From Noviherbaspirillum_A sp963522035 (GTDB lineage Bacteria > Pseudomonadota > Gammaproteobacteria > Burkholderiales > Burkholderiaceae_D), in assembly GCA_963522035.1 (NCBI GenBank), contig CAUQYP010000001.1:1-64000 (forward strand): a stretch of 64,000 nt of DNA, in the 5' to 3' direction. The notes beneath the pieces are model-generated. The model saw only the letters and a list, made by a program, of their open reading frames with translations. It was not told the DNA's origin and searched no databases. A program made the position numbers and the translations under genes. Shown piece after piece: positions 8,538 through 16,899 of this stretch (the stretch's first letter is position 1; each line of letters begins with the position of its first letter).

Positions 8538-8948
8538 TTATTTATTACCGGTACCACTCGGCCTCGACGTGGCGCTAGTTGTCGCATTTTCGCCTGTCGG
8601 GCTCATGCGACCTTCGCGGTTAGCTTGAGTCTTGCCGGATGCATCCATGGTCGTTGCGCCTGCACTGCCCATGTCAGACTTTGCTTTTGGGCCGGCTTTG
8701 GCTGCAGGCATTCCATCTTTTTTCGGGGCAGAAACGCTGCTTGTCTCATTCTGTCCAGTCGGGCTCATTTTGCCTTCGCGGTTCATTTCAGTCTTTCCAG
8801 TGGCATCCTTCGTGGCCGTATCCGCTGCGCCTGCGGCTTTGACTTCGGCACGAGTTGCCGACGCTGCCGGCGCTCCAGTATGGGCTGCTGCAAAAGCTGC
8901 CCCGGTAAATGCAGTGGCAATGATTGTGGCAACGACTGACTTGATCAT
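8538..8948 (-). CDS. Small secreted protein with an internal duplication
   Basis: Not recognised. The protein has 136 residues with a signal peptide (IKSVVATIIATAFTGAAFAA). The mature part is Ala/Gly/Ser/Thr-rich and likely disordered. It contains the same module twice: DATGKTEMNREGKMSPTGQN (about 48-67) and DASGKTQANREGRMSPTGEN (about 101-120). ATG 8948 is preceded by a good GGAGAC site. The composition resembles small periplasmic proteins of unknown role in Burkholderiales. It is next to the left end of the IS66 element. Confidence 0.7.
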   Translation of the reverse strand: MIKSVVATIIATAFTGAAFAAAHTGAPAASATRAEVKAAGAADTATKDATGKTEMNREGKMSPTGQNETSSVSAPKKDGMPAAKAGPKAKSDMGSAGATTMDASGKTQANREGRMSPTGENATTSATSRPSGTGNK

Positions 8949-9124
8949 GATGTGTCTCCAGGTTGTAGGCAGGACTTCCTGCTGGTTAAAAAAACGCGTT
9001 CCCGCAAAGGATAGTTGACATAGAGTTGTAATAACTTGTAATCAGAGAAACATACTCGTGGCGAGCATCATTGTAAGCGCCCAGTCATCCCATCTTGACG
9101 AGGCTTTTGAGGTATATGGAGGAA

Positions 9125-10636
9125 TTAAGCAGGCGTCCAGCGATGCGGTAGCAAGTCGCTGATGCGGCGAGCCGGTAGTGTCGGCAATCGCTCCAGGACA
9201 TCCTTCATGTAGGCATGTACGTCGTGGCCGTTCAGGCGCGCCGAGTGCAACAGAGTCATCGCTGCGGCAGCACGCTGCCCGGCACGCAAACTGCCCGCAA
9301 ACAGCCAATTCTTTTTGCCAAGCGCAATTGGCCTGATCTGGTTCTCCACCCAGTTGTTATCGATCGGCACCGCACCATCGTCCAGATAGTGCGTCAATGG
9401 ACCCCAGCGTCCCAGGCTGTAATCGATCGCTTTGGCTGTCGCACTGCCGTCCGGTACGCGCTGCCGTTGTGCCAGCAGCCAGGCATGCAAGGTGTCGGCC
9501 GCCGGCTTGCCAAGTTGCTGCCTGGTCGCTCGCCTGGCGTCGTTATCGAACTGCTGCACCTGGCGTTCGACGTCGTACAGCACGCCGAACAGCTTCAGCG
9601 CTTCTTCGGCAATCTGGCTCTTGTGATTGGCGTACAGCTCGTGGAACTTGCGGCGGGCATGCGCCATGCAGCCAGCTTCCATCATGCCTTGCCGGAACAG
9701 CGCCTTGTACGCTACATAGTCGTCACAGACCAGCGTGCCGCGCCAGTCGCCAAGGAAGTCGCCGGCATGGCGGCCAGCGCGCGATTCGGCGAAGTCGAAC
9801 ACCACTGCCTTCATGCTGCTCATGCTGGTGCTGCAGTAACTCCACAGGTAGGCCCGATGCGTCTTGCCGTTGCCCGGCTTGAGCATGGCTACCGGCGTCT
9901 CGTCGGCATGCAGGACGGGCTGTGCCAGCAGTTCCTGACGGAGTGCATCGACCAGTGGCTGCAGCTGCACACCGCACACGCCGACCCACTGAGCCAAGGT
10001 TGAATCCGGGATGGCCAGTCCGGCACGGCCGAAGATGCCGCTTTGCCGGTACAACGGCAAGTGGTCCTGATATTTGGCGACCAGTACATGGGCCAGCAGG
10101 GCTGCCGTGGGGATGCCCTTGTCAATGATCTGCGGTGGCACCGGCGCCTGCACCAGGGTCTCGCATTGTCGGCAGGCCCATTTGCCGCGGATGTGGCGCT
10201 CCACCGTAAAGACACCGGGCTGGTAATCGAGCTTCTCCGCCACGTCCTCGCCGATGCGCTGCAGCTTGCAGCCGCAACCGCAGGTGGTGGAATCCGGTTC
10301 GTGGCGTATTTCCTTACGCGGCAGCGCGGCCGGCAACGGGGCGCGCCTGGGCTGCTTCTTGCCGTCGTCCTCGGCCGGCCTGGTCGGCGCGAGTTGCTCG
10401 ATCTCGGCGCTCAAGGCTTCGATGTCGGTGTCGAGTGTCTCAAACAGCATGCGCTGCTGCTCGCCACTATAGGCTTCGCTCGAAGTGGCGAACTTGAGCC
10501 GCTTGAGGATGGCCAGTTCGTGGGTGAGCTTGTCGATCAATGCCTGCTTGCCACGCATCTCCGCCATGAGCCGGGTGGCCAGGTCGCGCAGCTGTTGGGC
10601 GTCGAGGTGGTCCAACTCTGGCGTGGCGGTCATCAT
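9125..10636 (-). CDS. tnpC: IS66 transposase TnpC
   Basis: The DDE-type transposase of the IS66 element, 503 residues from ATG 10636. An N-terminal coiled coil and zinc-ribbon region (TTCGCGCKLQRIGED and CRQC) precede the catalytic core. Core motifs include HADETPV, CDDYVAYKALF and NNWVENQIRPIALGKKNWLF, giving the DDE acidic residues, followed by an IS66 C-terminal tail. A longer frame to 10735 would overlap tnpB and lacks family similarity. It starts 56 bp after tnpB. It looks intact. Confidence 0.93.
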   Translation of the reverse strand: MMTATPELDHLDAQQLRDLATRLMAEMRGKQALIDKLTHELAILKRLKFATSSEAYSGEQQRMLFETLDTDIEALSAEIEQLAPTRPAEDDGKKQPRRAPLPAALPRKEIRHEPDSTTCGCGCKLQRIGEDVAEKLDYQPGVFTVERHIRGKWACRQCETLVQAPVPPQIIDKGIPTAALLAHVLVAKYQDHLPLYRQSGIFGRAGLAIPDSTLAQWVGVCGVQLQPLVDALRQELLAQPVLHADETPVAMLKPGNGKTHRAYLWSYCSTSMSSMKAVVFDFAESRAGRHAGDFLGDWRGTLVCDDYVAYKALFRQGMMEAGCMAHARRKFHELYANHKSQIAEEALKLFGVLYDVERQVQQFDNDARRATRQQLGKPAADTLHAWLLAQRQRVPDGSATAKAIDYSLGRWGPLTHYLDDGAVPIDNNWVENQIRPIALGKKNWLFAGSLRAGQRAAAAMTLLHSARLNGHDVHAYMKDVLERLPTLPARRISDLLPHRWTPA

Positions 10637-10692
10637 GGAACCACATCCTGCCACAGCCGGAACCGGTTTACAACAGCCACACCCAGCGGTGG

Positions 10693-11025
10693 CTAAATTA
10701 CCGTAATGACGCCGGCCTGACCAAGGCGGTGCCACGGCAAGCCAACCACCAGCGCATCGAGTTGCACCTGCGACAGCGCCATGGTTGTGCCGGTACCGGA
10801 AGGCCAGGCGAACCGCCCCTGATGCAGCCGCCGTGAGGCAAGCCAGATGCCGATGCCATCGTGGACCAGCACCTTCATGCGGTTTGCCCGGCGATTGGCG
10901 AAGAGGTAGGCATGATGCGGCTGTGCGCTGCCGAAGACGGTGACGACACGCGCCAGAGCCGATTCCATGCCGGCACGCATGTCCAGCGGAGCGACCGCCA
11001 GCCAGACGGCATCGATGCGGATCAC
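10693..11025 (-). CDS. tnpB: IS66 accessory protein TnpB
   Basis: The IS66 Orf2 protein, 110 residues, needed with TnpA for transposition in this family; its biochemical role is unclear. Recognisable motifs are PLDMRAG, HAYLFANRRANRMKVL and the GIGIWLASRRLHQGRF segment. The most likely start is GTG 11025, whose GTGA overlaps the stop of tnpA (11022-11024), a typical coupling. Upstream codons in the same frame to 11055 lie inside tnpA. Confidence 0.9.
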   Translation of the reverse strand: MIRIDAVWLAVAPLDMRAGMESALARVVTVFGSAQPHHAYLFANRRANRMKVLVHDGIGIWLASRRLHQGRFAWPSGTGTTMALSQVQLDALVVGLPWHRLGQAGVITVI

Positions 11026-11402
11026 CGCAGCCACCCTTGCAGCCAGGTCGCGCATTCTGCCGCGGCCGACGCTGGCCAGCGCACCGTCACCATGGCCGCG
11101 CCACGCCGGATTTCAATGACGATATCGGGCGCGCCGGCTGCAGCATCGCCCAGGTTCAACTGCAAAGGAACGAACTCGGCCTGCTTGATCGGCATTGGCT
11201 GATCCGCTGAGATGCCAGCATCCGGTTGCCCCAGTTCATGGTCTGCGACCCAGCGCCGCAGCAGATTCGCATTGAGCCGATAGTGCAGTGCCACCGCAGC
11301 AATCGACACGCCCGGATGCCTGCATGCCCTGACTGCCTCGGCCTTGAACGCTGCGCTATGCCGCCGGCGCCGCATCGGCATGAGTTCCCTGTTCTCTTCC
11401 AT
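11022..11402 (-). CDS. tnpA: IS66 protein TnpA
   Basis: The IS66 Orf1 protein, a small helix-turn-helix DNA-binding protein of the IS3/IS66 OrfA type, 126 residues from ATG 11402. The motif RRRRHSAAFKAEAVRACRHP followed by SIAAVALHYRLNANLLRRW is the HTH. It is the first gene of the element and overlaps tnpB by the GTGA junction. The start is uncertain because no strong ribosome site is visible; the frame extends to 11456. Confidence 0.85.
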   Translation of the reverse strand: MEENRELMPMRRRRHSAAFKAEAVRACRHPGVSIAAVALHYRLNANLLRRWVADHELGQPDAGISADQPMPIKQAEFVPLQLNLGDAAAGAPDIVIEIRRGAAMVTVRWPASAAAECATWLQGWLR

Positions 11403-11498
11403 GGTGTACACGTGTCCACTTAAGTCCTGGTGGACAGGATGCTCTCTCGATACCATCCATCACTTCAAGATGGGATCACCGGGTGCTTACGCATCATT

Positions 11499-11886
11499 AG
11501 ATGCAATAAGTCATCATTTATTGCGGGAATCGTTAACAGAGCCTTAATAGCCACCTCAACAGCCATCGCTACCAATTTCGATGGGTCTTTGCAACCATGT
11601 TGATAAGAGCGGGGACGCGACAGGAGCCGGTAAGTTGTATAGTCCGATCTGGCAGCCATAACGGCGAGGGCTGTTACGACGGAACAGATCGAGTAAAGTG
11701 ATGCCATTCGTCGGGGTGCTAGGGTTTGGTTCTAGCATCCAACGTTCAATGATCTGCGGATCGGGTCGCAGCGCCAAGCACAGTAGAAAGCCGCGATACC
11801 AGGTCAGGACCAATAGAACGACAAGCACTGGTATTCACTGGACTTTTGCATAGAGCCTATGACAACCCGAAATCTAATACGCCCGT
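11499..11886. other. Gene-free stretch right of IS66
   Basis: Two overlapping minus-strand frames (11465-11707 and 11556-11828) exist, but neither shows a family, a ribosome site or a plausible composition. I see no gene, RNA or strong repeat here. Confidence 0.4.
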
Positions 11887-13182
11887 TTATTGTTGCCAGA
11901 AACGAGCGAGGAGCGGCTTGGTGCTAATGCCGTGTAGGTAAACAGAAAGCATGATGGCAGTAAGCGTGAGTGATGCCATTTCACGCGCGAGATTCTCAGG
12001 CAGCCCATGTTGAATCGCATACATCAAGTAATAAACAGAGCCGATGCCGCGTACGCCAAACCAGCCAGTGATGGCCCGCAGACGGAACGAAGTTTTGGTG
12101 CCAATCAGCCCAATACAAACGCTTAGCGGCCGAGCAACGAAGAACAGAAACGCCGCCAACCCTACCGCGCGCCAGCTCCACTCACCTAGATAGAGCATTC
12201 CGCCTAAAAGCAGGACCAGCATTAGCTCGGAGAGTCGCTCTAGATGCTCTTTGAAAACTAATGCCTCTGCACTTACAGTAAGCGGTGCCTGATGCTCAGG
12301 ATTAACCTTCGCAGCAACGGACTTGGATATATCTGACTCAAGAACCCCTGCCTTATCCCGAGGCGCTCCGGCAAGAACCAGTTCTGTATGGCGTAATGCG
12401 ACTCCAGCGAAAAAGACACCAAGAAAACCCCATGTTTTAAACGAAACGCACAAGCCGTAGGCAATCGCAATCAGACCAAGTCCGACCAAGTCATCGAGCA
12501 CGTCATGTTTTGGCTTGGCGCCTCGCAGCATCCAACCGACTTTAGCAAGTGCAGCGCCGCATGCTGTGCCGATAAGGATGGCACCAACCGTCGCCCAAAG
12601 AACATCAACGAGTAACCAAGTCTGACCAAAAGAACCAATACTATGCAATCCCAGCATACCAAGGCCCAGCATGACAAACGGGAACGCACTGCCATCATTC
12701 ATGCCAGCTTCGCAAGTAAGCATAAAACGCAGTTCGTCGCTATCGCCGGCGTGCCGGACCTGTACGTCAGTGGCCAGTACCGGATCTGTAGGCGCTAGAA
12801 TTCCACCAAGCAAAATGCCAGCTCCTAGCGGAAGATTAAAGACGAAATAGCAGAATGCAGCTACCAGCACTACCGTTATCGTCATCGAGACCCAAGCAAG
12901 GCGCACTGGCGCCGCCCATCGCTTAAGCGTAACAGGTACCGGCATTTTGACGCCGGCGGAAAACAGTGAAATCAGTACAGCGATTTCGGTTGCCACTTCA
13001 AGCGTGGCAGATTGCTTTAGAGGATCAAACGTAAAGATATGAAGGAAGGTTGGTCCGAGTAGAAGTCCAACTGTCAGGTAGAAAATGGCCGACGTTACCG
13101 GAAGGCGCTTGATCGTCGTCGCGGCTAGCCCACGAGCAAGCATCAAGGTGCCAATTAATATGAACCAGTTGGCATTTGTCAT
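11887..13182 (-). CDS. CPA1-family cation:proton antiporter
   Basis: Inner-membrane Na+(K+)/H+ exchanger of 431 residues with about 12 transmembrane helices. The family core is clear: GILLGGILAPTDPVLATDVQ (the TDPV segment of CPA1 proteins) followed by EAGMNDGSAFPFVMLGL with the conserved ND transport site. Later helices carry GVRGIGSVYYLMYAI, a typical arginine-containing segment. The protein is complete and has no C-terminal regulatory domain. It would exchange monovalent cations for protons in pH or salt homeostasis. The gene stands alone, with no ribosome site stronger than weak A-rich sequence before ATG 13182. Confidence 0.88.
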   Translation of the reverse strand: MTNANWFILIGTLMLARGLAATTIKRLPVTSAIFYLTVGLLLGPTFLHIFTFDPLKQSATLEVATEIAVLISLFSAGVKMPVPVTLKRWAAPVRLAWVSMTITVVLVAAFCYFVFNLPLGAGILLGGILAPTDPVLATDVQVRHAGDSDELRFMLTCEAGMNDGSAFPFVMLGLGMLGLHSIGSFGQTWLLVDVLWATVGAILIGTACGAALAKVGWMLRGAKPKHDVLDDLVGLGLIAIAYGLCVSFKTWGFLGVFFAGVALRHTELVLAGAPRDKAGVLESDISKSVAAKVNPEHQAPLTVSAEALVFKEHLERLSELMLVLLLGGMLYLGEWSWRAVGLAAFLFFVARPLSVCIGLIGTKTSFRLRAITGWFGVRGIGSVYYLMYAIQHGLPENLAREMASLTLTAIMLSVYLHGISTKPLLARFWQQ

Positions 13183-13421
13183 CGTAAAGAATCGCTGCTG
13201 AAATGTTCGAGGCCGTATGACCTTAACAATGACGTTTTACTTCTTACTTTAGAAAAAAAATGAAAGGTGCGTTGATTGCACGCATAGTTTTTAGACGTCT
13301 ACACATTGGAAATAGGCTGATTGGTTTCCACGTCCAGTGGCTGATTAATGCTGCTGATGCCATCGGACAGTAGCGGTCCACTTTCCGATTGTAAATGGAT
13401 TTGCACTTGCCCTGCCGGGCG

Positions 13422-13610
13422 TTAAGAAACGCGTTGTACAGCTGCACGACCTAAGTGATTCTCATGCAATCCCTTGTTCAAAAACGCCGCAGCGGCGTCT
13501 GCGGCTGCCTTCGAAGGGAAATGTCGTGCTTCCATAACTGAAGACGCTTCACTTCCTTTATTTCCTACCATTTTTCCATCTTTGTATGTAACAACCCAAA
13601 CTTCCACCAC
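13422..13610 (-). CDS. Small hypothetical protein
   Basis: Not recognised. A GTG start at 13610 follows an excellent GGAGG site at 5 bases spacing and gives 62 residues: a beta-rich start (VEVWVVTYKDGKMVGNKG) and an alanine-rich helix (SKAAADAAAAFLNKGL). The same frame stays open upstream to 13661, but only the internal GTG has a ribosome site. It could be a small cytoplasmic stress or regulatory protein; no evidence decides. Confidence 0.45.
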   Translation of the reverse strand: MVEVWVVTYKDGKMVGNKGSEASSVMEARHFPSKAAADAAAAFLNKGLHENHLGRAAVQRVS

Positions 13611-13778
13611 GACATCCTCCACAAATTGCTTGCCCTCGTAGCTGGCCGACGCGGCCGACACCGCTATAGGTGACTATGTGAACAACTTTAGAGAAGCATT
13701 GGTAAGTTGTCAAAAGAATAGTAGAAGTAGAATCGAGCCCCATGCCTGCCAACTACCAGTAACTGACCCTGGCATGAT

Positions 13779-14099
13779 ATGCATATCTTTTCTGAACGGT
13801 TTGAAAAGACAGACTCGGTGAAATCTGCATCAAAATTAGACATGGATGACCAGCAGATCATCGTCAATGATAGAGAGCAACTGATCTATTTGTTGACCGA
13901 AGCGGCCGAAATTGAACCTAGTCTGATGTGTTCTTATCTTTATGCTAATTGGAGTCTCAAGGCACGTACCGATGAGGGGCTTACAGAACCTCAACTTCGA
14001 GGAATTCATGGTTGGCGTGACAGCATGCAAAGTGTCGCTATGGAGGAAATGCTCCACATAGGGCTGGTCAATAACCTGCTGATGAGTCTTTCTTCATAA
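13779..14099 (+). pseudogene. Truncated ferritin-like (VioB-type) protein fragment
   Basis: A 106-residue frame with the start of a ferritin-like fold: QLIYLLTEAAEIEPSLMCSY, then SLKARTDEGLTEPQLRGIHG and AMEEMLHIGLVNNLL. These match the first helices of the ferritin-like domain related to iminophenyl-pyruvate dimer synthase (VioB), including an ExxH metal motif (EMLH). Full members are hundreds of residues long. Here the frame stops right after helix 2 (MSLSS), and the bases downstream do not continue the homology. I read it as a 3'-truncated gene; a short functional protein cannot be excluded. Confidence 0.55.
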
Positions 14100-14276
14100 C
14101 TTTATTGGATATGGCTAAAAACCTCTGCAGCAGAGATCTTTTTCTGGTCCAACTTGTCTAGTCGAGTAAGATTCTTCATTTCCAACCATGCACATGATCA
14201 TCAGCAAGAGCCGCTTTTTCGAAGCCGTCTGATTCAAATAAGAAAGAAAAAATTGACTACGCTATCATTGAAGCGC

Positions 14277-15077
14277 ATGGAAACATGCGATACCGATTAT
14301 ATTGATCAAGGTACGGGCACCCCGGTTCTCTTCATCCATGGTTCTCTCGCCGACTGCCGTTCATGGGAGCATCAGCAAAAAGTTGTTGGACAATCATTTC
14401 GGTTTATTGCGCTGAACCTGCGTTATCACGGTACCAAAGTATGGCCCGACGAAGGAACGGCATATTCAATCATTGATCATGTCAGACAGGTGATCATGTT
14501 TATTCGTGCCCTCAACCTCGGGAAGGTTCATCTGATTGGCCACTCTTACGGCGCCGAAGTTGCAATGTATGTGGCCCTGCAGGCACAAGACTTATTATCC
14601 AGTGTAGTGCTTCATGAACCACCCGGTGACTTTTTAGTAACAGGACCGGATGCCCCTGCCATTCTAGAGGAAAGAGCAAAACTGTTTGCTCCTGCAAAAG
14701 CCGCTGCCAATACCGGACGACTGGACGAGTCTGCAAGACTGCTTATTACGGCGGTCATGAACCATGGACCTGATATCTGGGATAAAGCATCAGAGTCAAG
14801 CCGGGCAATAGTTCTTGACAACGCGAGGACCCTTCCTCTGCTTTTCTCTGCATTGCCTCCAACGCCTTTAACCTGCGACCAACTTAACCAGATTAAAGTA
14901 CCGGTGCTCGTCATCAATGGTGAGAAGACAATGCCTTATTTCGAACGCGTAGGACAGCGATTAACAGAGTGCATTGAAGAAAGCATGCGTACAATCATTC
15001 CGCATACGACACATGCGTCTCAAGATCAGGATGTTGATACGTACAACAAGGTATTGCTTTCTTTTTTAAAGGGGTAA
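14277..15077 (+). CDS. Alpha/beta hydrolase
   Basis: A 266-residue alpha/beta-hydrolase fold enzyme of the ester hydrolase/peroxidase-like group. Motifs: the oxyanion strand VLFIHGSLADCRSW, the nucleophile elbow GHSYGA with Ser, a late acidic residue in VLVINGEKT, and the C-terminal histidine in TTHASQ. The substrate cannot be told. ATG 14277 gives the normal start just before the beta-strand DYIDQGTG. The frame is open upstream to a TTG at 14154, but that part has no family match. It stands alone between a broken gene and a gene-poor stretch. Confidence 0.8.
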   Translation: METCDTDYIDQGTGTPVLFIHGSLADCRSWEHQQKVVGQSFRFIALNLRYHGTKVWPDEGTAYSIIDHVRQVIMFIRALNLGKVHLIGHSYGAEVAMYVALQAQDLLSSVVLHEPPGDFLVTGPDAPAILEERAKLFAPAKAAANTGRLDESARLLITAVMNHGPDIWDKASESSRAIVLDNARTLPLLFSALPPTPLTCDQLNQIKVPVLVINGEKTMPYFERVGQRLTECIEESMRTIIPHTTHASQDQDVDTYNKVLLSFLKG

Positions 15078-15235
15078 AGCACGTAATTGCTATCGTGCCT
15101 TTGCTGAAGATGTGCAATTGATTTCCTTGCACTGCGACGCGGTTGCAGACCTTTTGCTTTTCGTTTTGTGGCACTTAACCGTTAATACTATACTAATAGC
15201 CATCTATGCCAAAATATTTGCAAAGATCCGCTTCC

Positions 15236-15290
15236 AGTTGATTTCTGCCAATTGCGACTGGCTGCATTCGACCCATAGCAGACATAATAG
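15236..15290. repeat. Copy of a dispersed intergenic repeat
   Basis: Ends in CTGCATTCGACCCATAGCAG, a degenerate copy of the family whose core is TCGACCCA-N2-GCGGTCATT. Other copies in the window are near 16585, 19458, 20632, 28100, 30090, 51570 and 53970. All lie between genes. Confidence 0.55.
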
Positions 15291-15647
15291 TTAGCTTAAA
15301 AATTTAAGCAAAACTGCAAGGCAGAATATGCCGAATTCAAATTTTCTTGCTGAATGCACTTGTTTTATAGTTGTGGTACGCATTCCAACGACGTGCCACA
15401 TAGTCCCATAAAATAAAATCGATCCTATTAGCCCATTTCCTACAATAAGCCATGAATTGAAGGTTGTAGCGAAGACAATTGTAAGTGCAACAAAAAAAAT
15501 GCTAGAACAAAATATGCCATTTGAGACCGTAGCTGGCACATAACTAAGCTTCTTACATCGAACGCATTTCGCGGGCAAACTCACAAAAGACCACCATTTT
15601 TGGATGTAAGAGATTCCTAATTGATTGCAGTGATTACAACGGTACAT
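15291..15647 (-). CDS. Zinc-ribbon membrane protein, function unknown
   Basis: A 118-residue protein from ATG 15647. It begins with a zinc-ribbon, CNHC and CVRC about 24 residues apart (C4, C7, C28, C31), followed by two transmembrane helices (about 43-62 and 68-85) and a last hydrophobic C-terminal stretch. The frame is open to 15812 but would then overlap the upstream gene. The chosen start leaves a 32-bp gap. It is the last of three same-strand small membrane proteins, probably an operon. The function is unknown. Confidence 0.6.
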   Translation of the reverse strand: MYRCNHCNQLGISYIQKWWSFVSLPAKCVRCKKLSYVPATVSNGIFCSSIFFVALTIVFATTFNSWLIVGNGLIGSILFYGTMWHVVGMRTTTIKQVHSARKFEFGIFCLAVLLKFLS

Positions 15648-15679
15648 ATATCGTCGATCTGCGAAGATTTCACCATAAC

Positions 15680-16084
15680 TTATTTCTTCGGTGTTGAAAA
15701 ACCAAATTGAGTCATGGTTCGACGCACTATAGGATGGTGGTCGAAAGCAAGGAACAAAACTGCAAAGAAGAAAACAAGTAAGCGGAGGCCGGATGAAAAC
15801 GAATCCAACCATTGGCCTGCTACTAATAATTTATAGCACTCCAATACTCCAATTAGGATAATTGGACATGCCAATAGAAGTGCTAGGCCTTTGAATATAC
15901 GTCTTGAACCATAAGATGAATTTGTGTTGTGGTCTGCTCCCAGCAGAACCGCAGAAAGGAACATTAATGACCCGAACACCAAGCCACCCATGCCCAACTT
16001 GCCGAATTTAAAGAAGTCGGCTCCCGTAAATAATATTCCGAGCACCACACAGATAAACTGAAGAAAAACAGTGAAAAATCGCAT
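15680..16084 (-). CDS. Small four-helix membrane protein
   Basis: Not recognised. A 134-residue protein with about four transmembrane segments (5-25, 30-48, 66-85, 98-115). No charged catalytic motif is visible. It sits 18 bp after the neighbouring membrane protein gene (16103-16504) and just before the zinc-ribbon gene, all on the minus strand with close spacing, so co-expression is likely. No strong ribosome site precedes ATG 16084. Confidence 0.6.
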   Translation of the reverse strand: MRFFTVFLQFICVVLGILFTGADFFKFGKLGMGGLVFGSLMFLSAVLLGADHNTNSSYGSRRIFKGLALLLACPIILIGVLECYKLLVAGQWLDSFSSGLRLLVFFFAVLFLAFDHHPIVRRTMTQFGFSTPKK

Positions 16085-16102
16085 GAGATTTATAACGCCA
16101 AC

Positions 16103-16504
16103 TTACTGCACTTTTTGAATTCGGAATTTTTGCTGTATCCGTAAGCCTAAACAAGTCAGCAATGCCACTATACCTATCATCGCTTCAAGCACCGATACGG
16201 CCCATATTCCCATGCCACCGTCCTTGATTAACGTAAGCATAGAAAGAAGCACTGAAAATAATCCGGCAATAGTACAGCAGCCAATAGAAAGCCATCGACG
16301 CTGACCAAAACGCGCTGCAACGTAAAGGATGGCACCCGGAACTACCACAAGAGCAGCAAGATATAGTAGATTAAAAGACTGTGAAAGCAAAATCCGAATT
16401 GGCCATTTACTTGATGCAAAGTTATATGAAACTACTACCCACAATGAAATCAAAAAAGGAACCAATAGCGCAAAAATAAAAATGCGGTGTATAAGACGTG
16501 ACAT
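16103..16504 (-). CDS. Small four-helix membrane protein
   Basis: Not recognised. A 133-residue membrane protein with about four helices: IFIFALLVPFLISLWVVVSY, NLLYLAALVVVPGAILYVAA, a third around SIGCCTIAGLFSVLL, and a fourth around MIGIVALLTCL. It is the first gene of a three-gene minus-strand group of unknown membrane proteins. The IS110 element lies directly upstream. Confidence 0.6.
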   Translation of the reverse strand: MSRLIHRIFIFALLVPFLISLWVVVSYNFASSKWPIRILLSQSFNLLYLAALVVVPGAILYVAARFGQRRWLSIGCCTIAGLFSVLLSMLTLIKDGGMGIWAVSVLEAMIGIVALLTCLGLRIQQKFRIQKVQ

Positions 16505-16639
16505 AGATCGTAGATAGCCGTTACAGAATCTCTAGATACTAACAGAATTAATTTCCTTAAAGTAACTATTTTGTCGGTTTTGAAAGGTCTGCTTCTGGCC
16601 GACCACGGCCTGATGGCAACTGGCACTTTCGACCCATTA

Positions 16640-16895
16640 TAGATACTCCGTCTCGCTTTCGGTGATACTGGGAACGGCTGGCAGGCAATTTCCAGTCAAG
16701 GCGGGACTTGCACCCGCGGACTACGAATAAATCGACCCAAACATGTGATGTTCGCCGCTTTAGTTTCGAGTCCGCGGGTGTGCTTGCGCTCTTAAACGAA
16801 TACTCAGGGTTCGCCGTCCGACCGGCTCACTATATTGCCTTCGCAGAACGCAAGCTCGCACGCCCCGTTCCAATAATCTATCACTTCAGGAGGTG
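16640..16895 (+). ncRNA. Candidate IS110 bridge RNA region
   Basis: Within the 260 bp before the transposase, positions 16711-16721 (CACCCGCGGAC) and 16770-16780 are perfect complements enclosing a 48-base loop. IS110-group elements are known to encode a bridge RNA in the non-coding region upstream of the transposase; its loops pair with target and donor DNA. The position and structure fit. The exact ends and loops were not resolved. Confidence 0.45.
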
Positions 16896-16899
16896 TTTG

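Larger units (their letters stand above)
9073..11490 (-). mobile_element. Complete IS66-family insertion sequence
   Basis: A 2418-bp element with three minus-strand genes (tnpA-tnpB-tnpC). Its terminal inverted repeats of 26 bp (9073-9098 and 11465-11490, starting GTAAGC) differ at four positions. The flanking 8 bases GCATCATT occur at 9065-9072 and again at 11491-11498, a perfect target duplication of the length expected for IS66. Intact genes and a perfect duplication point to recent insertion. Confidence 0.95.

Noticed and set aside
9215..10696. Plus-strand frames inside the IS66 element
   Set aside because: They are antisense to the transposase gene.
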